Assembly (NCBI GenBank): GCA_010645155.1
Contig: JAAGOF010000096.1
Coordinates: 112,669 to 176,668, forward strand
Reading direction: 5' to 3'
Source: Tigriopus japonicus
Taxonomy: Eukaryota; Arthropoda; Copepoda; Harpacticoida; Harpacticidae
DNA: 64,000 nucleotides
Positions 46,139 through 58,089 of the stretch are shown piece by piece (positions within the stretch are counted from its first letter, which is position 1; each line of letters starts with the position of its first letter). Under the pieces are notes generated by a model, which worked only from the letters and a program-made list of their open reading frames with translations, was not told the DNA's origin and made no database searches. Made by a program: the position numbers and the translations under genes.

Positions 46139-47671
46139 AAATGTTAACTTCAACTTCTATTATTCCTTTGAAAAATGCATTATATTTATCTGAGTCACGC
46201 AACACATCAAAAGTTCACATGCCTTTTATAACTCAGAACCTTTGCTCTTCAACAACTGTAACTCGTCCAACAAAAAATTCCGTATATCCGCCCTGTGCTT
46301 GGGTGTATCACCACCAATAAAATGATCTCGGGGTAACACAACCTCAAATGATAATATTTTCGACCTTCACATTCGAATTTGACAATAACATTTCATCAGG
46401 GCAGTTGTAACCAAATTAGAAGCAAAGAAAGTTCAACCGTTTTCAAAATGCCATTTTGCCCCAAAGATAAATCGGCATCATCAATAGGGCTTGCCTTGGC
46501 TAATGTTTTATTTATTAGAACTTGCGATTCTTTTTATTCGTAACAAGCTATTTTCGAACCAAATTCCTCATTAAGTTTCGTAACGATGTGTAGCAATCGT
46601 TCGAGGATTCTACCAAAGAACAAACTGATGCCTTGCTGTGTTGCCAAATTGATTTGCTTGAAAAACTCTGAGACGAAATAGCTGAGAAACTAGAACCCCG
46701 TCAGTGACTTTCTGCTCCGTCACCTCCTGATCTGTCCGCCTCCTTAAATTCGTCTTCTGGATCCCAAACCAAAATGGCGGACATGAAAACCGCCTCTTCT
46801 ACCATCTACGACCTCAATCTCATCTGTTTTAGTGGAGTCATCTAAAATTGAGTCTTGAGTCCCTTTGAATCAACAACATTTCTGTTTTGACTAATCCAAG
46901 CTACCAGCGCCTCGACGATAAAGGCCCACTTTCCAAGAGAAGGGTCCCTTCCTTCTTAGGCTAAATGCAGACATTTCTTAACCTTGTCGTCAACTTGACT
47001 CAAGATTTATTGTTGTTGTTTATTGTTGATTCCCACTCAGAACACATAAAGTGTATGATTGAGTATAGGGTAAATATGATAATGGTTAAATAAGAGTAAA
47101 AACAGAGATAAAGAGATGAAAAAGTAAACTAAAAGATGGCGTCCATTATGTAAAAGATGGAAGTAAAAACAAACATCCAACTTTAACAAAATTTGGACAC
47201 GTCTGGACACCCTTTTTGGATACTTTTGGACATCCTTTTTTGGTTTTCCTTTGAAATCAACTTGTTACCTGTCAAGTCATCAAAGAGACTAAAGTAGTTT
47301 GACCTCTTTCTTGACTAGAACATGCACGTTTATATATGGATACAAATGACTAGAACGTGAGCATGACTAAAACAAGTGAGAGCAAGACTATACATCTCCT
47401 TTTCCCCGGGGCGGGGTATGGAATGGATTCGGGAGGTCGGATTCGGGAGGTCGGATTACAAAGGAAATTGAAATAAAAACGCAAAATTTTGTTTATTTAT
47501 GGTTCATCAACTTCATGCAAAGACCAAATAATATTGGAATTGTGTTGAAAAACGGTGAAATTCTCAATCCCTGAACTAACTATGTAGGGGAAAGTGTAAT
47601 TGCAATTTGGATTATGAAAAGTCTCAATTTAAGTGCTTAAGGCAACGTGCAATAGACACTTGTGTGATACT
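46139..47671. other. No gene recognised
   Basis: There are no convincing exons or repeat ends. A short direct repeat (gattcgggaggtcg) occurs at about 47427-47455. Confidence 0.5.
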
Positions 47672-47677
47672 TTTATT
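47672..47677 (-). promoter_or_regulatory. Likely polyadenylation signal of CUB gene B
   Basis: AATAAA on the minus strand, about 100 bases after the stop codon of CUB gene B. The position is reasonable for a 3' end; there is no transcript evidence. Confidence 0.45.
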
Positions 47678-47775
47678 TAATTATTTGAATACACATAGCT
47701 CACATATTAAGCATTACATATCATTCATAATATAGACAATCACTTGTCTGTAAAGCTTGAAAGGAATTTTGAGAT

Positions 47776-50700
47776 TTAACAATCTTGAAGGGCATAGTTA
47801 AGGTTGAATCCTATAATGCCTCCTGGCGCCAGGGCTTGCTCATTTGTGTCGGCCATGTCCGCAGCGATTGAATTTTCGTTTGCATCGGTCTTGAAATGTA
47901 TCCTGAATGGGCGTTGTTGGGCTGAAAGAATGCACTAACACCATTAACGTGGGAGATATTAATTCTTAATAGCAAATGGAAATAACGATCTTGCCCCATT
48001 TTCTTTTAATTTTTGGGCCGCGTTTTGAATCAAGGCAGGTTTTCACATAATGAAAGTTAGTTTCATTCTATTTTTTGCAAATACTTCCGAAAATATTGGA
48101 TTTTGACGAGTTTCTGGCTCTTGACACCCATTTTTGAAACGTGCAAGGGTCGCGCAATATTCTATGTCTAATCAAATCATAATCAGGAACAGGATTACCC
48201 AATGAGCAGGGCCACCAGATAGTTGTAAGTTACTTTTTACCCAGTGAGTACCAAAATCTTCAGTTTTTGTCCAAAATTACAAAAAAACAGGGAAAAATTC
48301 ATAAAAATGTGGAAAAATTGCTTGTTCCATGATTTTTTTTGTGGAAAAAGGTAAGTTTATCAGTCAAAATCAAAGTTAGGAAACAAGCCGACATCATATG
48401 TTTTATTTGCAACAAAGATGTTTAGTTTATCTACGGGGCCACCTGAAATTTGTAAATCATAATTTATAATGTAATTATAAAAATCTGCAATTTTTGTCCA
48501 AAATTACAAAAGAGGGAAAATTTCAAAGAAAACATCCGTGGAAATGGCTTTTTCCCTCAGAAGGATCTGGAAAAAGGATGGCAAAATCAAAATAAGAAAA
48601 GAAGCAGAGAGTATTATTTAAAGTTGTAACCACGATGAATGCAGAAATGGTGATTGAGTAAGAATTTTAAATCTTACCGAAAGCACTAAAACGGGCTGTT
48701 TGGTTATTTTGAGTTAACAAGCCAAGGAAATCGTAAGACATGGAAGCCTCCACTCAGTCGTTCAGTTGTGGATCTTTTATAAATCGAAATCCATTGAAGT
48801 AAATGATTTTGTTTTGATAAGATTGATAAGACAGGCATTTAAGGATGTCGTTTGCTGAATTTCATGTTATGGCAGTGGCAACACAAAGGTAGTTAAAATC
48901 ATGTCATTTATTCAAGGAAGACTCAAGTCGAACTGACTAGCTAATCGCTAACATCGTAGAAGTCAAGTCGAACGCATTTGCTAATTCAATTAGTACATAG
49001 TATCACATCACCTCCCTTTGAGTTCATAGTATAACACAAAAGAATTTTCAACCATCTTTGAACTAATTATACGATTTGCAATTCGTTCCCTTGTTGTTGA
49101 AGGGCTGTACAATTTTTTTGCTTCTTTTATGAAACAAAAACTTAAGGAAAAATAACGAAGATGAGTTTCCACCTAACGTTTATCCACATTTTATGAGCCA
49201 ACTCCTCAGGAGTCGGTTCTTGCTCCAGATCGGTTCCTGGGTTTTGGATCTGACTCACGATGAGCCGTCCTCGGATCCGATACGATCCAGAAGTGGGCCG
49301 GCTTATGGTCGATCTGAACCCATCTCAACTCTTTATTGCAAACACATGAGAGTTGAACCACTGATTTAAGGCAACGTTGGACACATTACAAACACTTTTC
49401 ACGATCAACCTTTTTTCAGATGGTGGATTAAGCCAACGCTGAAAGTACGACTTTGATACTCACTGCAAATCGATTCGGTATTGACGGTCCCTCCGACGCC
49501 AGTGGTGTCAGCGAGACTGAAGTACCTTCCACAGATTCGGGAGTGCAAAATTGCACTGATGCTGCCCACCATAAACTGATTTGTTGCGTCTCTTTCTGCC
49601 CCTGGAATCTAAAAACAGCACAAACATTTTCAGGTCACTTGCAAACAGTTGAAGAAACAAATGATACTTTTCTTACATTCGTTGTTTGATTGCTCTGATT
49701 TTAAGTTTCCCAATTTCCCCAAGTTTTCTTCCCATAATTTTACCACGTATTCAGCTCAAGTCCGTGTTGTTGGTGTTTATGAGTTAGTGTTAGACAATGA
49801 TTATTTACCCACCTTATTACCTACCTGAAGGTAATCTTCAGTGCATTTTGAATCTTGGACTCCCGTTGCACTAATGCCCTCTGAGCTGATTGACAAACCA
49901 AAGGAACCTTGATCATCTGGAACCGATGTACCTCCTTCAATATCCGGTGTGAAACAAATGGCGCATTTGTTTGGCTCTTGTCGAAAACATATGGTGTAGC
50001 ATTGATTAGACAAATGGGTGACTGGAAAAGAATCAAAGGATTCAGCCACTTCAAAGTTTGAAAAGCTTCAAAGAGCAAATAATTTGAATTTGGGCTTAAA
50101 AAGTCATTCAAAGTTAGAGAATCCACGGCGTTTTATTGTGCTAGAGAAGTCATTTATAAGTTCTAAAGACATTTGAGACTAGTTTAGAGGTGAAGAGACA
50201 ATGCCGCACAAGTTATTGAGTTCTATTAATTAAGACACGACCAAAAAAGGATATAAAAACGTTTGAAATCCGCTACAAAACAATCTTCTGAATTTTCCAT
50301 TCCTAAGTTGGTCTCATGATTGATTGTACCTAAAATATTGTCGAAATCTAATGAGCCGTTCTAATATGGCTTAACCAAAGTCCGTTTTCGTCCTTCAAGA
50401 ATGTTAATCAAAAATACGTAGCTATTGAAAATTGCACGGATAAATAGATTTCACTTACACTTACGACACCCCGTGACCCACATGTGCCAACAATTGTATC
50501 AAAGAAAATATTCATAAATGTATTTACGTGACATTACTTCAAAATTTGGCCTGTGACCTAATTGCCAGAACTCAATTTCAAATGTAGCATTGTCTCTACA
50601 CCTCAAAACTGGTCTCAAATATCTTTGGAACTTACAAATGATGCATCCAATTCAATTAAGCAGAGTGTACCGCTACACTTCCTTTTCCTTAGCTTGATGT

Positions 50701-53700
50701 TTTTCAAGTTCATAAGGGCCATTTATAGAAATAGCAATCTTAGTAGACAATCAAACCTAAGCCTGCAATCTGCATTATTTGTCAGATCATTCCATTACCA
50801 TAACTTGAGTTTCCTGAGCTTTGATATTTGTTCTTTGGATGCAATGACATTCTTTAGTCACAGGATGGGATGCTATTGTAAAAGCCAAGATAGAAATAAC
50901 ACTGTGAGGTTGTTTTTAATATGCACATATTTCTTCAAGGTGCTGAGAATGTTTGGTTGCAAATGACAAGCTTTTTTGACAAGTTCAAAATTTGGTCTTG
51001 AAACTATAAATTCTTTCAAAAGTTACAAAACTGTGAAAAGTGCATAAAGGCAGAAACTTGGTTTTTGTTACAAAAAAATTTTTTTTTACACTATTTGCCC
51101 GTCTCTACTCATAAAACTATCAATCCAATTTTGGACCCTACCCTGGATCCCAAACTCTTCACGTTGATTGAGCAAAAGACCATGATCTACCTTATTAAAG
51201 GCCTTGGCAAAGTCAAGATAGACTTCATGAACTGAATCATGACTAGGGACGGGCAAAAAGTGCAAATCAAAAGTAGCTTTTGGTTACTAAAAGTTGCATA
51301 AAAATTAGCCCAACGTAGTAAAATGAAATGCAGAAAAAGGTCAAAAGCGCAAATAAAACAATTTGCTCAATATGGTCAACCAGTTGGGTTTCTGTACTAA
51401 AGTAAGCTCGAAACCCATGTTGTCCAGAAGGAATTAAATCATGGACTTCCAAATAATCTACAAGCTAGGACTTCATCATCTTCTCAAAAACTTTTGCCAT
51501 ACTGCAAGTCAATGAAATCGGCCTATAAGTTCCAGGATGAGACTTATTTCCGCCCTGAAAGATTTCTCCCGACAGTTTCAATCCGATCCCATGGGATTCG
51601 GTCATAAGCCGTCTGGGGAAGAACTTAGGCGAACGACACGCTAGTACGCTCGGCTATTCTGGCTTCCTTGCCCATGTGTGCCCATATTTGCATCATCTAT
51701 ACTAATCGATTGCAAAATCGAAATTCTTTGTAACTTGAGCTTCTTGTTTGGCGGTGGCAATAACAACGGCAAACAATTGAAGCTTCAAAAAAAGCCAAAC
51801 AACCAGACTGAGCTCAGAACTTGACGCTTCTTTCCCATGAACTACTTTACCTTTCACGCCTTACCATTTATTGCCTTTTTTGACATCTGCTATTTCGTAT
51901 TCAACCTTCCAAAATCAGCAGTAGGTTCTACGATTCATCTGTATAACAATCAAACAATAAAAAGCTTGCGTTTTAACTTTCAAAAGAATATTCTGTATCT
52001 TCCCTCATTGATTGCCAATTCAAGCAACTTTAGGAAGTTTTGGGTTTTTCACCAAAAAGAATTGCCCATGTTTCCCTATTGAACCAAATATGGCTTAAAT
52101 TTTAGCTTATTGTTTCCACTTTGCGCAAATATTCTAAGATCTGGATAGAGATATTGGAGGAAACTGTTTCAAATTAAAGTTTTATATACACAGAAATGTC
52201 ACTCCCAAATTGTTCATGAGTGATTTAACAAGCTTGCACTGTGTGTGCGATGGGATTGGACTTTGAGCACAACTAGTTACGTGATTCAAAACTGGAATTT
52301 GCGAGTTCAGGGAGTCAGTGGCGGAATTGCTATCTCAAGTGCTATGCTAGAACTAGAGCAATGCATAAAGAATCAAGTCACCTGGCACCCTTGCTGCTGG
52401 ATTGCTGAAATGAGCTCAAAACAAATCTCCTCTGACCTAACTGGAGTGACATTTCTGTCCATATAGAACTATAGTTCAAATGTGGGACTTCCGTACCATA
52501 TCTAGCCGCAAGGTAACTACGTCTCAACAATACAATTTTTGATACAAAAACGCTAGAAAAACGAACAATGACAAAAGAACAAACATTTAGTTTAGCTTGG
52601 CATGGAAATGATCGTACTTTTATCGCAAGAAGTCTTGTTTTTGGAACATCCAGTTCATTTGTAAAAAGAATGCATAAATTTTATTGTTACTTTTAAATTT
52701 CGCCCGGCCTCCTGCCAAATGCTATCAACGACGGGAACTGACGAAGGATCTGTTCAATCTGACTCACCCTCTCTACTGCAATAACCAAGAGTTTCATCAT
52801 CTACCGCTACCCAACTGCATCTGTATTGTCTGTCAATCTCCTCTTCATTTCTTTCATGTGCACTGAATCGTTTCTAGTCAACTCACTGTGCTATCACGAT
52901 TTAACTATTTTTAACTTTTTTCATCCATTTGACTTGTGTCTGTCTTTATATGTATGATTTTACATACATTTTGCATCCTTTTTTTAATACACGTTAACAT
53001 GACCAAAGGTCGCAAAAAATAAAAATAAGTCAAACTTCAGACAAAAAGTGAACGAATTTTGTTTTTCCTTTCAATATTCCTAGACTTCTTTTTTCAAATG
53101 GCAATCCATGTCAAAATGCCAATCAATTGAAAAACTGATTCAGTATAATTAGTTAAATTGTAAGAAAAGCGTCGGACTAAACAAAAGATTCAGTTTATAT
53201 GATGGTATTTGGCTTACCTGTTGAAGTTATAACCCTTTCCTGAGTCGGAAAATTGTAACTAAAATAAATATGTTTGGATGAATAGAGTGTGCATAGATGT
53301 GGAGTAATTGTTAGGCTGAAATAGCAATACCATTTAATTGCAGTTGGTTCCACTTTCTATTTCGTTTGTAAAAACATAAAAAAACATGATTGGAAGTATG
53401 GAGCTACGTGGAGCACTTTGAGAGTGTGGACTTTCATTACTTGGGTTCTTTGAGTGGAAGAAACATCGAAAAAAGTTCATCCAGAGATCAAAAATATTTC
53501 AACCAAGTTAGAGCGCGAGAAGTACTTGTTCGTGGTGTAATTTTCTGTCATTTTTAAATATCAAACATCACCTCACCTTGAGAAAGTTCCTACATTTCCG
53601 GTAAAGTATTGCAAACATCCATCCGGGCCTAAAGATTGAAATTAAAGTAAAGTTATTTCGCTTGCTTTCAAATCCAAATGCTCGAAAGAAACAATGGAAG

Positions 53701-56700
53701 TTTTTTTCCAAGCTTACCTCCGGTTTCATCCCCACAAGCATATTGTGTCACTGAAACATTCGATAATCATAAACAATACTAAATGATGCATGTATAATTT
53801 CATGTATAAGGGGGTCAAAACTCATACGGTATATCAAATGATTTTTTAAGTTTGGATCGAAATACCCAAAGTTCCAATTCAATGGAGAAGAACTTTATTT
53901 TTATTGTGTTATTTCAGTTCAGGGCCAGAGAAAAAGTTATATACCTAAAAACATATGAATAATTGACCTAAAATAAATTTGAAACATATTACAGTCTTAT
54001 TTTTATTTAAGACACAAGTAAAAGGAAGCAAAAAATATTCTCTTAATTTTACAACTCTGAAAAAGTATATAATATGTGTTGCCAATTGCTTTAACACACC
54101 ACTTGAGCATTCCAAGGGATTACTTGGTGCATTTTGAACGTTTAAAGCGGTGATAATTCAGAATCTGCATATATATATTTTGATAGAATTTTGTTTTGAT
54201 TCATAATTAAAGATCCTTTTGATATCTATTAATGTGGTTTTGGAAAATAATTTGGTTTTAACAGTTTTAGGTGAATTAATATAATTATTTGAGTGTTTTT
54301 AAAATGCACACCTTCACAAAATATCTTCATTGCGATACTAAGACATCACAAATCATCATTAGAAATTTTGGCATTTGAGCAAACACTTGAACAGAAATTC
54401 TCATCACCTTGAACAAAAACCAACACCTACGTAGGTAAAAAAGCTGACCCAACTGACCGAGCTAGCCAATCAATCTCACATTTAATTGAGATGAAACAGA
54501 ATGTCATCTAAGGGGCAGTACCCTTCCTATCCAACAAGAAAGAAAAAACAACTGACTGTGTCCAAGAGAGGGAGACAGACAGCCAATCAACTAGGGGTGG
54601 GTGTCGACACCGGCCTTTTGTCTTGACACGTACAAGGTTTCGTTACTTTTTTAAAACAATTCAAACAAAATACTACAAAAGGACTTTTACAGCCAACGTC
54701 GGTGTCACACAGGTGTCGGTGTCAGTGTCAGTGGTCATCTCTTTCCCCCAACAGTGAACTCCTCCCGTAGGTTTCCACCAAGTGATCTCCGCCAAGGTAA
54801 ACTCCCCCAACAATCAACTTCGCCAACATTGAACTCCGCCACAGTAAACTCCACTATGGTAAACTCCGCCACGGTAAATTCCGCCATAGTAAACTCCGTC
54901 ACGGTAAAATCTGCCACGGTAAACTCCACCATACCCCCAATAATGATTTACACCATCTTACACCTTCTTTCTACAACCAACCTACCCAAAGAGCACTGCT
55001 TCCAGATAGAGCAAGCGAAAAAGCGCCAATATTATTACCTTCATATGCCATCTCTTAGTACCTTCATTTGCAACATTCCGCACTGGCATTGCGGTACATG
55101 GTGTTTCGAATGGCTTTTTAGGTTTGGCTCGAAATATCCAGACATCTTAGCACTTTTCGGACCCAAAATTCAATGGGAAGCAACTTCATATTCATTGCAT
55201 TATATAAGTTTAGGTCCAGGGAAAAAGTCATATACCTGAAAACCTACAAATTTCAAAAAAAATTGAAAACCATTCAATCCATATTTAGAGACAATATAGT
55301 TACCGGTTGAATTCAAATTGAATAAGAATACATTCATCAGCAGCTGAGTTATTTGCGGTTATTTGAGCTTGTATGGTCCATTTTGACCCCATTTTTTAAA
55401 TGAGAAGAACTTCTCTTTCGCATTTACTTGAATATTACCTTTGATGTCGAATTGACGAGTCACTGCTGTTCCACTGAAATCAAATAAGGCAACATGGCAT
55501 TCGTCAGCTGCATCCACAATCACTACAAAAAATGTATTTGAAAATGAGCACAAGTAACTATATTATTTTCTTAAGCTTCTTCAAGTCTAAAAAATCTTTT
55601 TGGGGCTACATGTTTAGAGACGATTTAAATTTTAAATAGAAAAAATGAATCTTTCGTCAAAATCGGGTGAGTGTCAAAAGAAGTAGTAAGACCAAAAAAT
55701 TGACATTGCTTTGCCTTCTCTAGACTTATGTAAAGAGGTGCCCATTGAAACCAGGCTAGGAAACAGCACTTATAACGAATGTGATTGGAGATTTTTTTTT
55801 CTTTGTTTATTATATTTATTTTGTCTTTTGGCAAAAAACGAAGGTCTTTTGTTTCAAAAGGATAGAAACCTGTTGCAGCGACTATTCTATTACTCTGTTC
55901 CCGAAACTCAAATCAAAAGACTTTCCAATGAAAAGTTAGCTATGGAACTTCACGTGAAATGTACATGGGAAAAAGTTGGAAGGTACCACCAACCATGCGA
56001 CAGATATTAAGTTAGTTTATTGCTTTTGTTCTAAGGAAATTCGAGGCCCCGAGAAAAATTACAGGCAAGTTCTGGGCTCGACTGGCACTAACGAGGGTTG
56101 AAAAACTAAAACTAAACAGAGCAAGAAAAACTGGAACTGAATTTTAAAAAGTCCATCACCCAGTTCTGGTGCTAAATAGCTTTGAATGTCAACTTTGCTA
56201 ATAACATATTTTACATCTAGTAACAAAGAAATTTCCTAAATGGGCACTGAACTAAGAGCAGAAAAGGTACTGACTATGTTGTCCGGTGTTGAACCCGCAG
56301 ATCACTGGCGATGCTTGATTTCCGGGTGAAGTAAGACTAAATGAGTCCGTCGTGCAATCTCCGATGGAACCCCCTACAAACAGAAACAGAATCGTGTTGA
56401 ATTATGACCACGTGCATCTGGTCTAGGAAAAAACTACCCACCGTTGTTTTCTGGTGCAGCGGTTTCATCCACGGACCCGGTAGCCGGACCAGCAATGGAA
56501 AAGGTCTAAAAATGATTCGATCATTTGAAAATTAGAATTTGTCATCAATTTGTCGAATCTCTTACGGTAAAGTCCAGTCGGATTCGGCAAATATTGGAGG
56601 AACATTTGCAGATGGTGAACGTACAGGGATCAGCCACAGGGATGGTGAACCCGCTCTGAATGAGATAGGTGCAGTTTTCTGACGTCGTGTCACCACAGGC

Positions 56701-58089
56701 AAGGCTGACTGTAAACGAACCCAGTTTTATGGATAGTGTAGGGACATTAAAAATAGATGAGCAAATCAGAAATAAAGCAAACGAGGAGTCTTACAGACGC
56801 AGCAAACTCCAAAACCTTGAGCACAGCTTCCACTTGAACTTCCTCCTAAGATTCAATGCGACAGAGAAAATATTGTAATTGAGTAATGATTGGATGAAAA
56901 CGCAATGTTTGTACGCTTTGAATATTTACCTCTTGAATCACATTCATCAGCTTTAGTTGCAATGAAAGAAGTATTGATAAAGAGCTAGTACCTAGGCCAA
57001 TTACGTTAAAAAATCTAGTTACGTTATGAGAGCAATAGTTAGCTGACATTCACGGGAAGAAATGTGTTGATCAATGTGCAAGTTCAAATTTCGATGAAAA
57101 ACCAAAGAAACAAAGGTTTTGAAAAGTGGATATAAGATTAAAACGTAATGAGACCAAAAACCAACCAGGGCGATTGGTTGTGACCTCTGTATCCATTGTG
57201 TTTCCAGAACAAGTTTTTATTGGTCATCAAGTTAAAATAAAACTATAAAACATCCGTGAGTGAATGAGAGCCTCAAAATGATGGACGTTTTAATATTAAG
57301 CGTGCCTATTAATTATATAAACTATTTTAATTCATTTGCTCTATTTACAGGGAATCCCATTCCTTGTTGCGGTATTAAAAAAACCGCCAAAAAAAAAAAA
57401 GAAGTGCTTACAGTTAGCTTTGACAAAGACAAATGATGTTCTGTATAACTGGAAGTCCTGAGAAATAGCACAACATATTTTTTTGAAAATATTCACGTGT
57501 AATCCTTTGGGAGATTAAGTTGGATAAAGTGATGACCCTAACTCTTTGTTTTCAGTTTTGTTTTTGAGTTTTGAGTCATTTGGAGCTGATTCAAAATATC
57601 TGAAATGCTGCCGAGTATTTATATGAAATATTTAAATCCAACAATTCATTTTGATAAAATATTTTACGTCAGCATGAAAAAATATTAATGTTTCATAAAT
57701 ATTATTTTCATTATTAAGTTACGTGAATTTACAAAAGTAGAATAGAAATTACGAAGGTATTAGCTCTTTGATGCCCTGACATGTATAACAAGTTCCATTT
57801 CTTGCTGCTGATCCAAAACAGGGATCGTTCTGCAAAGATATGGTTAGTTATGGAAGTCATTGAATTGACAGAGCGGACAAAACTCTAAACTTACCGGAAA
57901 GTTGACGATTTGAAAAATTGAAAACACTAAAAGAATGGAATTCGAAATTATTGTGTGGTATTGCGAACAAAATTACTGATGATCTTACTCACCTTTGCCA
58001 GATCTGGAATGATTGCCTTGTTCCGTCGAAGAGACCTTCACGCTCAGCAAGCTGAAGACAAATATGAGAGAAGCCAAAAATGACTCCAT
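47776..58089 (-). CDS. CUB gene B: secreted clip-like/CUB-domain protein, complete
   Basis: Fifteen exons on the minus strand: 57993-58089, 57895-57926, 57781-57829, 56930-56950, 56795-56845, 56566-56708, 56442-56505, 56275-56373, 55439-55522, 53718-53750, 53577-53628, 53218-53258, 49825-50021, 49464-49608 and 47776-47921. They total 1254 nt, encoding 417 aa, with all phases consistent. The ATG at 58089 opens a signal peptide (hydrophobic LASLIFVFSLLSVKVSS). Residues of exons 3-5 form a six-cysteine clip-like module with spacing C-x9-C-x5-C-x10-C-x6-CC. Two CUB-like domains follow (CGDTTSENCTYL, ICKCSSNICRIRLDF, ICGFNTGQH; then CLQYFTGNVGTF, SNQCYTICFRQEPNKCAIC, RICGRYFSL), ending FNLNYALQDC. 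It is probably secreted; partner and function are unknown. The 21-base microexon and most exon lengths equal those of CUB gene A. The introns hold several mobile elements. One donor (57780, GTCAGG) is weak. Confidence 0.92.
47922..49463. other. Last intron of CUB gene B
   Basis: No coding content. Two imperfect direct repeats (ccaaaattacaaaa, gggaaaaatt) lie at about 48270-48310 and 48495-48530. About 49190-49340 is rich in gatccgatac and ggttc motifs and resembles 3230-3460. Confidence 0.55.
50022..51111. other. Intron of CUB gene B, no recognised gene
   Basis: A 134-codon plus-strand frame at 50562-50966 has hydrophobic patches but no motif I recognise, and it is antisense to the CUB gene. 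About 51093-51110 ends a gacgggcaaat-type repeat. Confidence 0.45.
51112..51545 (-). pseudogene. LINE reverse transcriptase relic, split by an insertion
   Basis: On the minus strand the order is SHPGTYRPISLTCSMAKVFE, a stop, then YLEVHDLIPSGQHGFRAYFS and TQLVDHIEQI, an interruption, then EVYLDFAKAFNKVDHGLLL and a short WIDSF. These are consecutive blocks of a CR1/Jockey-type reverse transcriptase around its first catalytic aspartate. About 120 bases (51243-51362) starting gggacgggcaaaaagtgc interrupt the blocks, and a related inverted end abuts the other side at 51093-51110. Stops and insertions make it dead. Confidence 0.78.
51545..51672 (-). mobile_element. Probable tRNA-derived SINE, copy 2
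   Basis: Minus-strand relative of 39393-39530. It shows gccgagcgtactagcg near an A-box position, ccccagacgg, a decayed B box (gaccgaatccc) and the family tail ctgtcgggagaaatc. Its tail abuts the LINE relic, so it probably inserted into it. Confidence 0.62.
52175..52474. mobile_element. Non-autonomous element, relative of the nested element at 42859
   Basis: About 300 bases with inverted ends sharing cagaaatgtcactcc (left about 52191, right about 52444-52456) extended by a diverged ttatata/ctatatg part. Flanks repeat ttcaaat at 52168-52174 and 52475-52481. No coding capacity was recognised. It lies in an intron of CUB gene B. Confidence 0.75.
52482..53217. other. Intron of CUB gene B, nothing recognised
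   Basis: AT-rich; the short frame 52684-52866 has no motif. No repeat ends were seen. Confidence 0.5.
53980..54392. repeat. Intronic repeat shared with CUB gene A
   Basis: It resembles about 3482-3860 of the other CUB gene, in the same orientation relative to the gene but in a different intron. Landmarks are gaagatattttgtga and tttgctcaaatg on the minus strand. It may be a dispersed element rather than an inherited intron. Confidence 0.6.
54590..54760. mobile_element. Possible miniature element end
   Basis: It starts ctaggggtgggtgtcgacac and contains repeated ggtgtcggtgtcagtgtc. The start looks like a hAT end, but no matching far end or duplication was found. Confidence 0.3.
54765..54935. 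repeat. 15-base tandem repeat
   Basis: About ten units of actccgccacggtaa with variants. Because the unit is a multiple of three, it is open on both strands as a pentapeptide repeat (NSATV; VAEFT). I see no gene context and treat the frames as incidental. Confidence 0.8.
55523..56274. other. Intron of CUB gene B, nothing recognised
   Basis: A plus-strand frame at 55711-56010 is antisense to the gene and without known motifs. Confidence 0.5.

Noticed and set aside
50562..50966. 134-codon plus-strand frame
   Set aside because: No motif was recognised. It is antisense within an intron of a well-supported gene, and its composition is not distinctive.
54735..55239. Pentapeptide-repeat-like protein on either strand
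   Set aside because: The frames come from a 15-base tandem repeat with no start context or flanking domain. They lie in an intron of CUB gene B.
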